Source: Spirochaetales bacterium
GTDB taxonomy: Bacteria > Spirochaetota > Leptospiria > Leptospirales > Leptonemataceae
DNA: 17,097 nt
Reading direction: 5' to 3'
NCBI GenBank assembly: GCA_024233935.1
Contig: JACKOY010000032.1
Location: 1-17,097, forward strand
Shown here one piece after another: positions 7,590 through 15,537 of this stretch (position 1 is its first letter; each line of letters starts with the position of its first letter). Made by a program: the position numbers and the translations under genes. The notes beneath the pieces are model-generated. The model was not told the DNA's origin. It saw nothing but the letters and a program-made list of their open reading frames with translations, and did no database searches.

Positions 7590-9119
7590 ATGCGCAGACA
7601 TATCGCACTTCGTTGCATTCTCGTAATTCTCTGGCTGTTTTTTGCGGCAGCCCTGATGGCCTTTTTCGGGAACCTGTTCTATGGACCTGAAACCATTGTA
7701 GTCTTTGCCATCAGCCCGGGAAGCCTGGATCTGAGCCTTGCCTTGCGTCTGGACTCGCTGTCGACTCTGTTATTGGTCATGGTCACTCTGCTTGGCGCCA
7801 TTATTGGCCGATACAGCGTGCGGCACCTCGATGGAGAAGCCCGGCAGTGGTATTTTTTCCGTTATCTGCTCTTCACCGTAGCTGGCGTGTCGCTCTTCGT
7901 AGTCTCCAGTAACCTGCCCATGCTCTTTGTAATGTGGCTCTGCACCAGCTTTGGCCTGCACAAGCTACTCCTGTTTTTCCCTGACCGACCGGGGGCGATC
8001 TACGCCGCCCGAAAGAAGCTCATCGTAAGTCGCATTGGCGATCTGGCCCTGTTGTCCGGCATGATCTTGATTTTTCGCGCTTTGGGTACCCTTGAGTTCA
8101 CGGAGATTTCGGAAGCCCTTCGTGGCCCTCTTCCCAATGCGGCGAGCGGCGATCTGCTTTCTCTGGCCGGGTTGCTCGTCGTGGCTGGGGCGATGGCGAA
8201 ATCGGTTCAGTTTCCGTTTCACTTCTGGTTGCCCGAAACCATGGAAACGCCGTCCCCCGTTTCGGCTCTTATGCACGCCGGTATCATCAACGCCGGTGGT
8301 TTCCTCATCATTCGCTTGAGTCCACTTGTCGACGTTGCCACCTTCGCTCAGCTAACATTGACGGTCGTAGGTGCAGCGACGGCCGCTCTGGGTGCTTTGA
8401 CCATGATTACGCAGAACGATATCAAAAAGAAACTGGCGTACTCGACCATAAGCCAGATGGGACTCATGATGTTCGCCTGCGGGCTGGGCGCCTACACGAT
8501 GGCACTGTTTCACATCTTCGCGCACAGCTTCTACAAGGCGCACGCCTTTCTCTCAACCGGCACGTTGGTCCGGGAGTCCGCACGGGTTGGATTCAAACTC
8601 GCGCCTCCCCGTGGCACTGTTATCGTTCTGGCCACGCTGGCGGGCTTATGTGTTGTGCTCGCGGGCTTCTTTTATGAGTCCGGTGTGTATCTGGCGGTCT
8701 TTAGCTATAGCGCCGTGCTCCTGCTGGGCCTGTTTCAGAACACAAGCACACGAGGCGGCGAGCGTCCCCCGCTGCGGCGTGCCACCGTGCTGATGGTACT
8801 GGGCCTGGTGGTCGCTCTGGCTGCCTACGTGGGCGTAGAATCTTTGATGGACTTGTTCTTGAGCGGTCTTGTGCATCCAGCGATGAGTGCAACCGACTGG
8901 AATTCTCCCCGGGGTATCGCGGCCCTGGTGGCCTACGGGTTCTTTGCCAGCGCCTTCTGGGTCAGCGCACTTTTGATGAAACCGGCCGGAGGGCCTTTGC
9001 TGTCCCGACTGTACACATTTTTCTGGAGCGGCGGCTACATGTCGGCCCTGACCACGCGCGTGCTGGCCTCCATCAGTCCCGTGATTCGATTGCAAGACTC
9101 TCAGAAACGGAGCTATTAA
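7590..9119 (+). CDS. dabB: DabB: membrane subunit of the inorganic-carbon accumulating complex
   Basis: This 509-residue polytopic protein is of the NuoL/ND5/MrpA antiporter family, with about 13 hydrophobic segments. It lacks the long lateral helix of NuoL. Channel residues are seen in KSVQFPFHFWLPE (Lys204, His211), PVSALMHAGI (His229), ITQNDIKKKLAYST, and HSFYKAHAFL (Lys316). Where NuoL has the key Glu of WEGVGL, this protein has WLCTSFGLHKLLLFFPDRP, which is the DabB-type pattern. In DAC systems DabB is thought to use the cation gradient to power unidirectional CO2 hydration by DabA. The dabA gene follows after one base, which fixes the assignment. The ATG at 7590 is used; a TTG one codon earlier is possible. 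GGGGG just upstream may serve as ribosome binding site. A stand-alone complex I or Mrp subunit is excluded by the absence of the other subunit genes. Confidence 0.93.
   Translation: MRRHIALRCILVILWLFFAAALMAFFGNLFYGPETIVVFAISPGSLDLSLALRLDSLSTLLLVMVTLLGAIIGRYSVRHLDGEARQWYFFRYLLFTVAGVSLFVVSSNLPMLFVMWLCTSFGLHKLLLFFPDRPGAIYAARKKLIVSRIGDLALLSGMILIFRALGTLEFTEISEALRGPLPNAASGDLLSLAGLLVVAGAMAKSVQFPFHFWLPETMETPSPVSALMHAGIINAGGFLIIRLSPLVDVATFAQLTLTVVGAATAALGALTMITQNDIKKKLAYSTISQMGLMMFACGLGAYTMALFHIFAHSFYKAHAFLSTGTLVRESARVGFKLAPPRGTVIVLATLAGLCVVLAGFFYESGVYLAVFSYSAVLLLGLFQNTSTRGGERPPLRRATVLMVLGLVVALAAYVGVESLMDLFLSGLVHPAMSATDWNSPRGIAALVAYGFFASAFWVSALLMKPAGGPLLSRLYTFFWSGGYMSALTTRVLASISPVIRLQDSQKRSY
9109..9112 (+). 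promoter_or_regulatory. Ribosome binding site of dabA, within the dabB 3' end
   Basis: GGAG lies 8 bases before the TTG at 9121. It supports a TTG start, since the next in-frame ATG is about 100 residues in and would delete conserved sequence. The site is inside the last dabB codons, so translation of the two genes is probably coupled. Confidence 0.55.
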
Positions 9120-9120
9120 A

Positions 9121-11556
9121 TTGAAGACAGCAACGACTACATCCACGCACTCCGAATCAAACGCGGAGCTGATTCAAAGAAGTCTTCAGATCGCGACACC
9201 TTCCTGGCCGCTCCAGAATAGTGTTGCCGTAAATCCATTCTGGTTTCTGCGCGATCGTCCTTTCGAAGATGTGCTCGGATCGCTGGAAGCGGTAACTCAC
9301 ACCGCACTGTATCTTCCTGTGCGTCACTACCTGCAGCGATTTTCGACAGGCGAAATCGATGAACAATGCCTGAAAGCTGCCCTGGATCAGGCCATCGAGA
9401 GCGGATGGGAAATGCCGACCGGTATTCCCGAATTCCTTGCGGCCAGCCGTGACCTGGAAGCCGTGGCGCCTCACTTGCGGAGCTACGCGGAATGGATTTC
9501 AACAAAGCAGGACTGGTCGGTAATCGTGGCGACCGAACTCGGGCGTCATGCCGCGGCCTACTTCGACGATCATCAGGCGCTGGCGCCCTATCCCTGGCAA
9601 GATTGTGATTTCTGGCAGGCCTGGCACAAGGCGCAACGCCACGACCGCTCCATGGAGATGCACGGCGCCGGGGGCTTTCGCACCGTGGTTCGAGAGCTGG
9701 AGGGCCTGCAACCCGAGCCGGCGATCCAGCACATGCTCGAACAAATGGGCTTCGGAGACGGTAGGGCTCGCGGACTGTACTTGCAACGGCTCACTGCCAC
9801 CTGCCTGGGTTGGGCCAGTCAGTTTCAGTACTCTGTTTGGCAGGAGGGGCTTGGTGGCTCGCCGGTCAGAAGCGCCCGTCCGCATGAATTGCTGGCCGTT
9901 CGCCTGGCGTACGACTTTGGCTTATTCCGCGCACTGACGAGCACGCCGGAAAAGATCGCGGCCTGGTTGAAAACCTTTCGGCCGTCCGAGGCTTCTGAGT
10001 CGACAGTTAAGAAGCTAAACGCAATCCGCAATGTGTGGCAAAGCGCCGCCGAACGCACCTACCAGAAGCATGTCGCGGCTGCCTTCCATACAACAACTAC
10101 GGCAACACCGGGCGACGCGAACTGGCAGCTTGCCTTCTGCATTGATGTTCGCTCTGAGCTGATTCGAAGACACCTGGAAGGGCTTGGTCCTCATATCCAG
10201 ACCATTGGCTTCGCGGGTTTTTTTGGTCTGCCGGTGGAGTACCGGCGTCTTGACGAAGCCAAACCCGGGCGCCGATTGCCCGTCCTTCTGGCTCCGGCGA
10301 TACGTCTGCACGAATGCCCGAAGGGCAAAGAAAGGACCGGTACCGGGCGCTCCGACATGGCCTGGGTTCAGAGTTTCTTTCGCAACATGCGCAAAGCCCC
10401 GCTGGCTTCTTTTCTTTTTGTGGAACTGTTCGGGCTGCTCTCGATTGAAAACCTGCTGCGCCGGACCTGGCTATCGATACAGCGAGTGCTGCGCGGCAGA
10501 TCGCTTCCGGAGAGATTCCAGGACGCCGACTCCGGGCCCGACGGTGCGGAACTCGTCTCAGGCGCCGCACTGAGCCCCGGCGATCTTGCGGATCGGGCGA
10601 TGGGCATTCTGAAGCACATGGGTCTCACCAACTTCGGCCGCGTTGTCTTTCTCGTAGGTCACGGAAGTGTCACGACGAACAACGCCTTTGGTTCCGCTCT
10701 GGATTGCGGGGCCTGTGGAGGACATGCCGGTGACGTGAACGTTCGTTTTCTGGCCGGGATTTTGAACCGCAGGGACGTGCGCCTGGAACTGGAGCGACGA
10801 GGCCTGACGATTCCGGAGCAGACCTGTTTTGTCGCGGCTGTACACGAAACCGTGACCGATGAAATCTACATATTGGACGAAGATGGTCTGCCCGCTTCCA
10901 TGCAGGGTGAATTATCCAGTGCCCGTAACTCCTTTCGTCAGGCGAGTCAAGCGGCTCGCCAGGAGCGCATGACTCTTCGTTCGCAAGCGTTGGATCGTCA
11001 CATCGAAAGGCGCGCCCGAAACTGGTCGGAAGTCAGACCCGAGTGGGGTCTGGCCGGCAACGCCTGCTTCATAGTGGCGCCGCGACATCGAACTCGCGGT
11101 CTGAACCTGGCGGGGCGGGCTTTTTTGCACGACTATGACTGGTCTTCCGATCGGGATTTCGCGACTCTCGAACTCATTATGACCGCCCCGATGGTGGTTA
11201 CGAACTGGATCAATCTTCAGTATTATGCTTCCACCGTGGCGCCTTCCGTTTATGGATCGGGCAATAAGGTCCTGCACAACCTGACCGACGAAGTGGGCGT
11301 TGTGGAAGGCAATGGTGGAGATCTGCGCATCGGCCTGCCGTGGCAATCTGTTCACGATGGAGAGCGAAGGGCTCATGAGCCCCTTCGGCTGAGTGTCTTC
11401 ATTGAGGCGCCCCGGACGGAGATGGAACGCATTATCGAAAAACACGCGGTGGTTCGAGAACTTGTGCAAAACGGCTGGCTTCACATTCTGCATATCGACT
11501 CTGCCGGCGCCGGCGTGATGCTCCGCCAGCCTAATGGGCAGTACGTGCCCCTATAA
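9121..11556 (+). CDS. dabA: DabA: zinc carbonic-anhydrase-like subunit of the DAC complex (DUF2309/UPF0753)
   Basis: The 811-residue soluble subunit belongs to the DUF2309/UPF0753 family. With DabB it forms a membrane-bound complex that converts CO2 to bicarbonate inside the cell and traps it, driven by the cation gradient. The predicted zinc site is intact: Cys340 and Asp342 in FCIDVRSE, His514 in LVGHGS, and Cys529 in LDCGACGGH. The spacing matches the Cys351/Asp353/His524/Cys539 set described for the Halothiobacillus protein, from memory of the literature. The N-terminus contains the family sequence WPLQNSVAVNPFW at residues 24-36. Length is normal for the family. There is no signal peptide. 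The TTG start at 9121 is one base after the dabB stop, which implies translational coupling. The gene ends 20 bases from the end of a convergent winged-helix gene. No carboxysome or Rubisco genes lie in this window, so whether the bicarbonate feeds autotrophy or anaplerotic carboxylases is open. Confidence 0.96.
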   Translation: MKTATTTSTHSESNAELIQRSLQIATPSWPLQNSVAVNPFWFLRDRPFEDVLGSLEAVTHTALYLPVRHYLQRFSTGEIDEQCLKAALDQAIESGWEMPTGIPEFLAASRDLEAVAPHLRSYAEWISTKQDWSVIVATELGRHAAAYFDDHQALAPYPWQDCDFWQAWHKAQRHDRSMEMHGAGGFRTVVRELEGLQPEPAIQHMLEQMGFGDGRARGLYLQRLTATCLGWASQFQYSVWQEGLGGSPVRSARPHELLAVRLAYDFGLFRALTSTPEKIAAWLKTFRPSEASESTVKKLNAIRNVWQSAAERTYQKHVAAAFHTTTTATPGDANWQLAFCIDVRSELIRRHLEGLGPHIQTIGFAGFFGLPVEYRRLDEAKPGRRLPVLLAPAIRLHECPKGKERTGTGRSDMAWVQSFFRNMRKAPLASFLFVELFGLLSIENLLRRTWLSIQRVLRGRSLPERFQDADSGPDGAELVSGAALSPGDLADRAMGILKHMGLTNFGRVVFLVGHGSVTTNNAFGSALDCGACGGHAGDVNVRFLAGILNRRDVRLELERRGLTIPEQTCFVAAVHETVTDEIYILDEDGLPASMQGELSSARNSFRQASQAARQERMTLRSQALDRHIERRARNWSEVRPEWGLAGNACFIVAPRHRTRGLNLAGRAFLHDYDWSSDRDFATLELIMTAPMVVTNWINLQYYASTVAPSVYGSGNKVLHNLTDEVGVVEGNGGDLRIGLPWQSVHDGERRAHEPLRLSVFIEAPRTEMERIIEKHAVVRELVQNGWLHILHIDSAGAGVMLRQPNGQYVPL

Positions 11557-11576
11557 GGCGAACCGGTCAGAGCGAC

Positions 11577-11879
11577 TCACTTGATCATTGAGACCAGCGC
11601 TTCGATTGTGCAGTTCTGCTCCACGGGATGGCGCAGGGGTTTGGAGAGGTTAAGGCGGTAGGTGTTTCGGCGTCCGTCTTTGCGACGCTTGATGTAACCA
11701 CTTTCTTCCAGATCGGAGACGATGCGCTGCACTGCTCTTTCCGTGATGCCAACCTGATCGGCAACGTCGCGCAGTACGCTGTTTCCATCCCGCGCCAGAC
11801 AGATCAGTACGTGGCTATGGTTCGTCAGGAACGTCCAGTGGGGAGAGGCAACCCTTTTGGATTCACGTTTTTTGCTCAT
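11577..11879 (-). CDS. Winged helix-turn-helix transcriptional regulator
   Basis: This 100-residue protein is a compact winged-helix DNA-binding domain. The sequence HWTFLTNHSHVLICLAR starts the first helix. VLRDVADQVGITERAVQRIV (about residues 35-54) is the helix-turn-helix, and GYIKRRKDGRRNTYRL (about 61-76) is the wing with several basic residues. It has no ligand-binding domain, so it may sense nothing itself or respond through dimerisation of its short C-terminus (LRHPVEQNCTIEALVSMI). Small HTH_24/MarR-like proteins of this form occur widely in bacteria. It converges on dabA with 20 bases between stop codons, and its promoter faces the propeller gene across 145 bases. A role in regulating dabBA or itself is only suggested by position. 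No strong ribosome binding site is visible before the ATG. Confidence 0.82.
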   Translation of the reverse strand: MSKKRESKRVASPHWTFLTNHSHVLICLARDGNSVLRDVADQVGITERAVQRIVSDLEESGYIKRRKDGRRNTYRLNLSKPLRHPVEQNCTIEALVSMIK

Positions 11880-12024
11880 GGTTGCATTCGCTTTCGCCAG
11901 CGGAAAAATCCCTCAGGCCGCAGACTCGGTCAACCCGGATTAACCAGGCAGTTCCTTTTCGCCCGGCCCGAGATGTCCGGCAGACGGTCCTTGACAGCAT
12001 CGCGGCCGCCGGCGTGCTTTGCTT

Positions 12025-13056
12025 ATGTGCCGCGCCTTCCCTGCAATTTGCCTGTTTGCGGCCGTCACAGCCTTCTCTCACTGCAGCCTGCAGGCTGAAT
12101 GTCGGGAGACGGATACTACCTGCAGTCCGGATTTCTATTTATATTTGGTATGGCTTGAAGGCATACCAACCTGGATGGCGGCAGGCAACTCAGATGCGAC
12201 GGCTTACTCTGGCGATGCCGGTACGACCTGGACGGCGAATACCGCCGGGACCGCCCAGAGTCTGAACAGCATCGGCGCCGATTCCCGCGGCCGTTGGGTA
12301 ACGGTAGGGCTGAACAACGCGGTTGCGTATACGACCGATCGCGGCAGCACCTGGACCACCAGTAGCATTGCGGTTGGTTCTTCCTGGAATGGCATTACCT
12401 ACGACGGCGTTTCCGGTCGCTGGGTGGCCGCGGGCTCTCAGGCCGGGGCCGATCGCTTCGCCTATTCCTCCGACGGCGGAGTCAGCTGGACCGTCGGCAA
12501 CATGGGGACGACCCAGAGCATGTATGGAATCGCCGTGGACCGCGCCGGCCGGTGGGTTTCGGTCGGTGGAGTCGGTATCGATCGCTGTGCGTTCTCGACC
12601 GATGTCGGTGCCAGCTGGACCATTTGCAGCATCGGAACCGGCCAGACAGTGAACAGCATTGAGACCGACGGCAATGGCCGGTGGGTTGCTGTGGGCAACG
12701 CCGGAACGGCGGCGTATTCCACCGACGGCGGTGTTGGCTGGACAGCCGTCAATACGGGAACCGGCGCGAGCATGAACGATGTGGCCACCGATGGATATCG
12801 CTGGGTGGCCGTGGGCAATACCGACAGCGTGGCGTATTCGACCGATGGCGGGGTCAGCTGGACTGCTACGTCAACCGGCGTCGGACAAAACCTGAACAGC
12901 GTCGCGACCGACGGGCGACGCTGGATTGCGGTTGGTGTGAATGATGCGCTCGTTATCTCAATGGATGGGGGCGTAACCTGGTCAAGCCTGAGCGGCGGGA
13001 CCGGCACCGGTCAGCAGATGACGAGCCTCGTGTTCAGCAGGCTGCCGTTGTTTTGA
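12025..13056 (+). CDS. Exported Asp-box (BNR) repeat protein, likely seven-bladed propeller
   Basis: The 343-residue product begins with a hydrophobic leader (CRAFPAICLFAAVTAFSHC) and a possible signal peptidase site after SLQA at about residue 25. The Cys at about residue 18 follows SH and is a poor lipobox. The mature part consists of seven repeats of about 42 residues, each with an Asp-box of the form S-x-D-x-G-x-x-W (for example YSSDGGVSW) and a strand of the form RWVAVG. Seven such units fit a closed beta-propeller. Asp-boxes are found in sialidases, photosystem assembly factors and many surface proteins. The catalytic Arg triad of sialidases is not visible, so binding rather than hydrolysis is likelier. 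Two residues in the fourth repeat region are Cys (RCAF and TICS), which could form a disulphide. Start is uncertain: no ribosome binding site precedes the ATG, and TTG at 12019 is in frame. Confidence 0.75.
   Translation: MCRAFPAICLFAAVTAFSHCSLQAECRETDTTCSPDFYLYLVWLEGIPTWMAAGNSDATAYSGDAGTTWTANTAGTAQSLNSIGADSRGRWVTVGLNNAVAYTTDRGSTWTTSSIAVGSSWNGITYDGVSGRWVAAGSQAGADRFAYSSDGGVSWTVGNMGTTQSMYGIAVDRAGRWVSVGGVGIDRCAFSTDVGASWTICSIGTGQTVNSIETDGNGRWVAVGNAGTAAYSTDGGVGWTAVNTGTGASMNDVATDGYRWVAVGNTDSVAYSTDGGVSWTATSTGVGQNLNSVATDGRRWIAVGVNDALVISMDGGVTWSSLSGGTGTGQQMTSLVFSRLPLF
12205..12981 (+). repeat. Seven Asp-box coding repeats, about 125 bp each
   Basis: The Asp-box codons recur seven times at an average spacing of about 125 bases, from YSGDAGTTW at 12205 to ISMDGGVTW ending at 12981. 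The copies are diverged in DNA sequence, unlike the nearly identical WD40 units at the right edge, so this is an old array kept by protein structure. Confidence 0.8.
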
Positions 13057-13086
13057 ATGGCGACGCGGCCAGCGCCTGCGGACCTC

Positions 13087-14124
13087 TCAGTTTTTTTTGC
13101 GCCGCCCGGGATTGGACCGGGCATTTTTGCGAGCCGCTTCGCGTGTATCGACCAGCTTGTCGGTTTCATCCACAATTTCAGCTCCGAGGATCGTTTCGAG
13201 CAGGTCTTCCAAACTCACCAGTCCCGACAATCCGCCGAACTCATCGTGTACGATGGCAATGTGTCCGCGGTGTTTTAGCAGGTACGTCAGCAGGTTCAAA
13301 CAGGTAGTTGTGTCCGGCACCGCGGCTATTTCGCGTTTCAATGTCCGCAGGGAATGCCTGCGTCTTGCCCGTCCTTTTTCTATGTCTTCGCGTAACGCAT
13401 ATCCGACCACGTGTTCGCGATCACCTTCATAGAGTGGAATACGTGAAAAGCCGCAGTCCTTCGATGTCTCGTGGGCTCTATTCAGCTTCGTTTCAATGTC
13501 CAGAGCAAAGATGACGCGTCGCGGTGTCATGATGTCCTTCACCGGACGCTCTTCCAGACTGATGATATTCCGGACCATACGACTTTCATCACGCGAAAGC
13601 TCGCCTTCCTGCATGCCAATCTTGACCAGCGCGAGTATTTCCTCTTCGGTGATGGTCGTTGTGTTTGCGGAACCAAAGACGCTGCCAACGCGCTGGGAGG
13701 CGCTGACGAGCGGATGCAGGGCTGAGCTTATGAACCGAAGTGGGTGAACAATCCAGGGCCACAGACCGCGCCAGTGTATCGCTCCAGCCGTCTTGGGCAT
13801 GATCTCGGCCAGTAGCAGGATGGCGATCGTAAAGACGATGGAGAAGGCGACCACACCCCAGCCGGGAAAGATCTGCGCGGCGTACATGCCGGCCACCGTC
13901 GCACCGGCGGTGTTTGCGATGGTGTTCAGGACCAAAATGGCGGCGATGGGCGCGGAGATGTCTTTGCGCATGGCCAGCATTTTCAGGGCGCGGTCCCGGA
14001 GGCGTGGATTGGTCCGGGCCGATTCGAGGGCACCGGTGCGGGTCGAATAGAGGACGGCCTCGTAGAGCGAACAATTGGCTGAGATGAATAGAGTCAGAAA
14101 AACAACGAGTATTAAGACGAGCAT
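13087..14124 (-). CDS. CNNM/CorC-like membrane protein with paired CBS domains
   Basis: The 345-residue product has an N-terminal DUF21/CNNM membrane domain (about residues 1-135) with three or four helices and the Asn/Gly-rich core LNTIANTAGATVAG. It is followed by an acidic helical linker (TITEEEILALVKIGMQEGEL) and a CBS pair: first CBS from about 190 (KDIMTPRRVIFALD), second from about 255 to 315 (IVHDEFGGLSGLVSLEDLLE). CBS pairs bind adenosine nucleotides. The family (CorB/CorC/YfjD, PaeA, animal CNNM) exports or regulates Mg2+ and related cations. The protein ends in a Lys/Arg-rich tail and lacks the C-terminal CorC_HlyC domain that most bacterial members carry. ATG at 14124 is preferred; TTG at 14127 is in frame. 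GGAGG lies 9 bases upstream. The gene converges with the propeller gene, 30 bases apart. Confidence 0.9.
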   Translation of the reverse strand: MLVLILVVFLTLFISANCSLYEAVLYSTRTGALESARTNPRLRDRALKMLAMRKDISAPIAAILVLNTIANTAGATVAGMYAAQIFPGWGVVAFSIVFTIAILLLAEIMPKTAGAIHWRGLWPWIVHPLRFISSALHPLVSASQRVGSVFGSANTTTITEEEILALVKIGMQEGELSRDESRMVRNIISLEERPVKDIMTPRRVIFALDIETKLNRAHETSKDCGFSRIPLYEGDREHVVGYALREDIEKGRARRRHSLRTLKREIAAVPDTTTCLNLLTYLLKHRGHIAIVHDEFGGLSGLVSLEDLLETILGAEIVDETDKLVDTREAARKNARSNPGRRKKN

Positions 14125-14133
14125 CAAGGCAAT

Positions 14134-14138
14134 CCTCC
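14134..14138 (-). promoter_or_regulatory. Ribosome binding site of the CBS-domain gene
   Basis: GGAGG on the minus strand lies 9 bases before ATG 14124 and 6 bases before an in-frame TTG at 14127, so either codon could be used. The rest of the gap, 14139-14339, shows no ORF with a plausible start and no clear terminator; a GGCCC/GGGCC stem near 14270 has no T-run. Confidence 0.6.
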
Positions 14139-14339
14139 GAACCTGATCCAGCTGAGTTCAGTCTGCGCGTAAGGCCGTGCGTGGCCAGCGAAGTTCGGTT
14201 TCAGTCCGGTTTCTGCGGTAGCGGTGCTGCGGGTTTCCCGGTCACCGAAAGAGGCTCCGCCTGGACGCCATCGGCCCGACGGGCCCCTTGCCCGAGGTCT
14301 GGACGTAACCCGGCCCTCAAGCACATCGGACGACCCTGG

Positions 14340-14918
14340 TCAGCGGGCGCCCACCGGCGTACGCAGCGAAACCGAAATCTCAAAGCCGTCCGGATCGGTA
14401 AAGACCAGGTGTTCGGGACGGGCGTCCGTGTCGTAAATAAAGGCGATCCGGCGCACGGCGGTTTCTCCGGGCGGTATGTTGGCGATGGGCCATCGCGTGT
14501 CCACGCGGCCCTGGAACTTGTATTCGATGCTGCGGCGCATGTCCAGCCACCAGCCGCAGCATTCGTGGCCTGCAAACGGACCGTTCTCGGGTGCGTCCTC
14601 GGGCACACTGGCGCCGGGTGGTAGTTCAGAAGGTTCTCCAGGATCGACCGGGTCGAGCCGGAATGACCGGAAATTCGCGATCAACGGCGCGCTTCCGGCG
14701 TTTATGATCCCGACATCGTATACGAAGTACGACTTTCCTTCAGGCGCGTACTGAAACCGGTCGAACCAGCTGATGGGGCCGACGGACTGGTAAACCCGGA
14801 CGGACAGCTGATTCTCATTTTGCTGAAACTGCACGGTCTCGGGAATGGACGTGCATGTGCTGATTGCCAGCGCGATGGCAATTGCGAGCGCAAGCCTCGC
14901 GTATGCAGAAAGGTGCAT
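14340..14918 (-). CDS. Small lipoprotein of unknown function
   Basis: The 192-residue product has a basic/hydrophobic leader ending in LAISTC, so Cys22 is the likely lipidated residue. Thr at -1 is unusual for enteric lipoboxes but tolerated in spirochaetes. The mature part is about 170 residues, mostly beta-like, with WFDRF and FVYDVGIINAG segments and a CC pair (HECCGWWLD). Segments such as YFVYDVGIINAGSAPL and IPPGETAVRRIAFIYD resemble the DUF4352-type immunoglobulin-like folds that contain conserved strands of this kind, but I cannot name a family. GAGGG (14928-14932) sits 9 bases before ATG 14918 and directly abuts ATG 14927; the spacing favours 14918, which shortens the longer reading by three residues. 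Surface or periplasmic location is inferred from the lipobox. Confidence 0.72.
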   Translation of the reverse strand: MHLSAYARLALAIAIALAISTCTSIPETVQFQQNENQLSVRVYQSVGPISWFDRFQYAPEGKSYFVYDVGIINAGSAPLIANFRSFRLDPVDPGEPSELPPGASVPEDAPENGPFAGHECCGWWLDMRRSIEYKFQGRVDTRWPIANIPPGETAVRRIAFIYDTDARPEHLVFTDPDGFEISVSLRTPVGAR

Positions 14919-14927
14919 GAATTTCAT

Positions 14928-14932
14928 CCCTC
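14928..14932 (-). promoter_or_regulatory. Ribosome binding site of the lipoprotein gene
   Basis: GAGGG on the minus strand is 9 bases from ATG 14918 and touches ATG 14927, so it selects the inner start. Confidence 0.5.
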
Positions 14933-14980
14933 AATCAAGATTTACGGTACTTACTTTGAAGCCTCTTTGTATGAATATGT

Positions 14981-15529
14981 TCACGAAAGTAAAGCGTTTG
15001 TCGGTGCCCTCTCGGCCGCGAGCCAATCAATCAACTTTGCCAGCAGGCGTCCTCCGATGGCGCCGACCGCGGCTGCGGCTGCCGGTCCCGCGGCGTAGAT
15101 GCAGGCGGCCTGCCAGGTGCTCTGGCCTTCGTTGACAACGGCTGCCGCCAGAATACCGAGCAGGCCGGCAAATGCCCCACCGAAGATGGAGCCGCTTCTG
15201 AGCAGCGCTGCCCGGTTCAGCCCCGACCGGATCACGCGCAGCAGGGCCAGAGCAAAGCCGGTTGGTCCCCCGAGCAGCAGCCCGCAGATTGCACCCGCCA
15301 GCCCGCCGAGGGCCGCCACCTCGAACTCTCCATCTACAAGGAAACGAAAGAGCCCAATCAGCCCGGCCGCCAGAGCGCCCGAAAAACCGCCGATCAGAGT
15401 TCCGGCGGCCGGCCCGGCCAACAGTGGAAGCCACAAACGCTCGGCCGACCGGGCTTTTGGCGGCGAATGATATTGCATTTCGGTCCGGCCGACATCAAAA
15501 GGGTTCTTTAGCTTTCCGCCCGAGTCCAC
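14981..15529 (-). CDS. Gly/Ala-rich membrane protein of unknown function
   Basis: I do not recognise this 182-residue protein. After a polar N-terminus of about 32 residues come hydrophobic, Gly/Ala-rich segments at about 33-65, 72-97, 110-135 and 140-170, giving about four to six membrane helices with many small residues, as in glycine-zipper packing. No signal peptide or known catalytic motif is seen. The GTG start at 15529 is chosen because AGGA (15537-15540) lies 7 bases upstream. An ATG at 15478, 17 residues in, is the alternative but lacks a ribosome binding site. Its 3' end is 63 bases from the lipoprotein start on the same strand, so the two may form one transcript. It diverges from the methyltransferase gene across 94 bases. 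Confidence 0.62.
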   Translation of the reverse strand: MDSGGKLKNPFDVGRTEMQYHSPPKARSAERLWLPLLAGPAAGTLIGGFSGALAAGLIGLFRFLVDGEFEVAALGGLAGAICGLLLGGPTGFALALLRVIRSGLNRAALLRSGSIFGGAFAGLLGILAAAVVNEGQSTWQAACIYAAGPAAAAAVGAIGGRLLAKLIDWLAAERAPTNALLS

Positions 15530-15537
15530 GACGCCAT

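Noticed and set aside
6782..7618. Open frame of 278 codons on the minus strand opposite the lipase-like gene and the dabB start
   Set aside because: It covers the hydrolase active-site region and the AT-rich dabB promoter region. It has no family features and no good ribosome binding site.
11991..12024. TTGACA at 11991-11996 as promoter of the propeller gene
   Set aside because: No -10-like hexamer occurs 16-18 bases downstream, and a start there would leave no room before the ATG at 12025.
12462..13007. Open frame of 181 codons antisense to the Asp-box protein, itself repetitive
   Set aside because: Its repeats (for example VQLTPPSVEYA) simply mirror the Asp-box repeats on the other strand.
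13090..13098. Run of T after the propeller gene as a terminator
   Set aside because: The T-run encodes Lys/Asn codons at the end of the convergent CBS-domain gene, and I could not find a convincing stem right before it.
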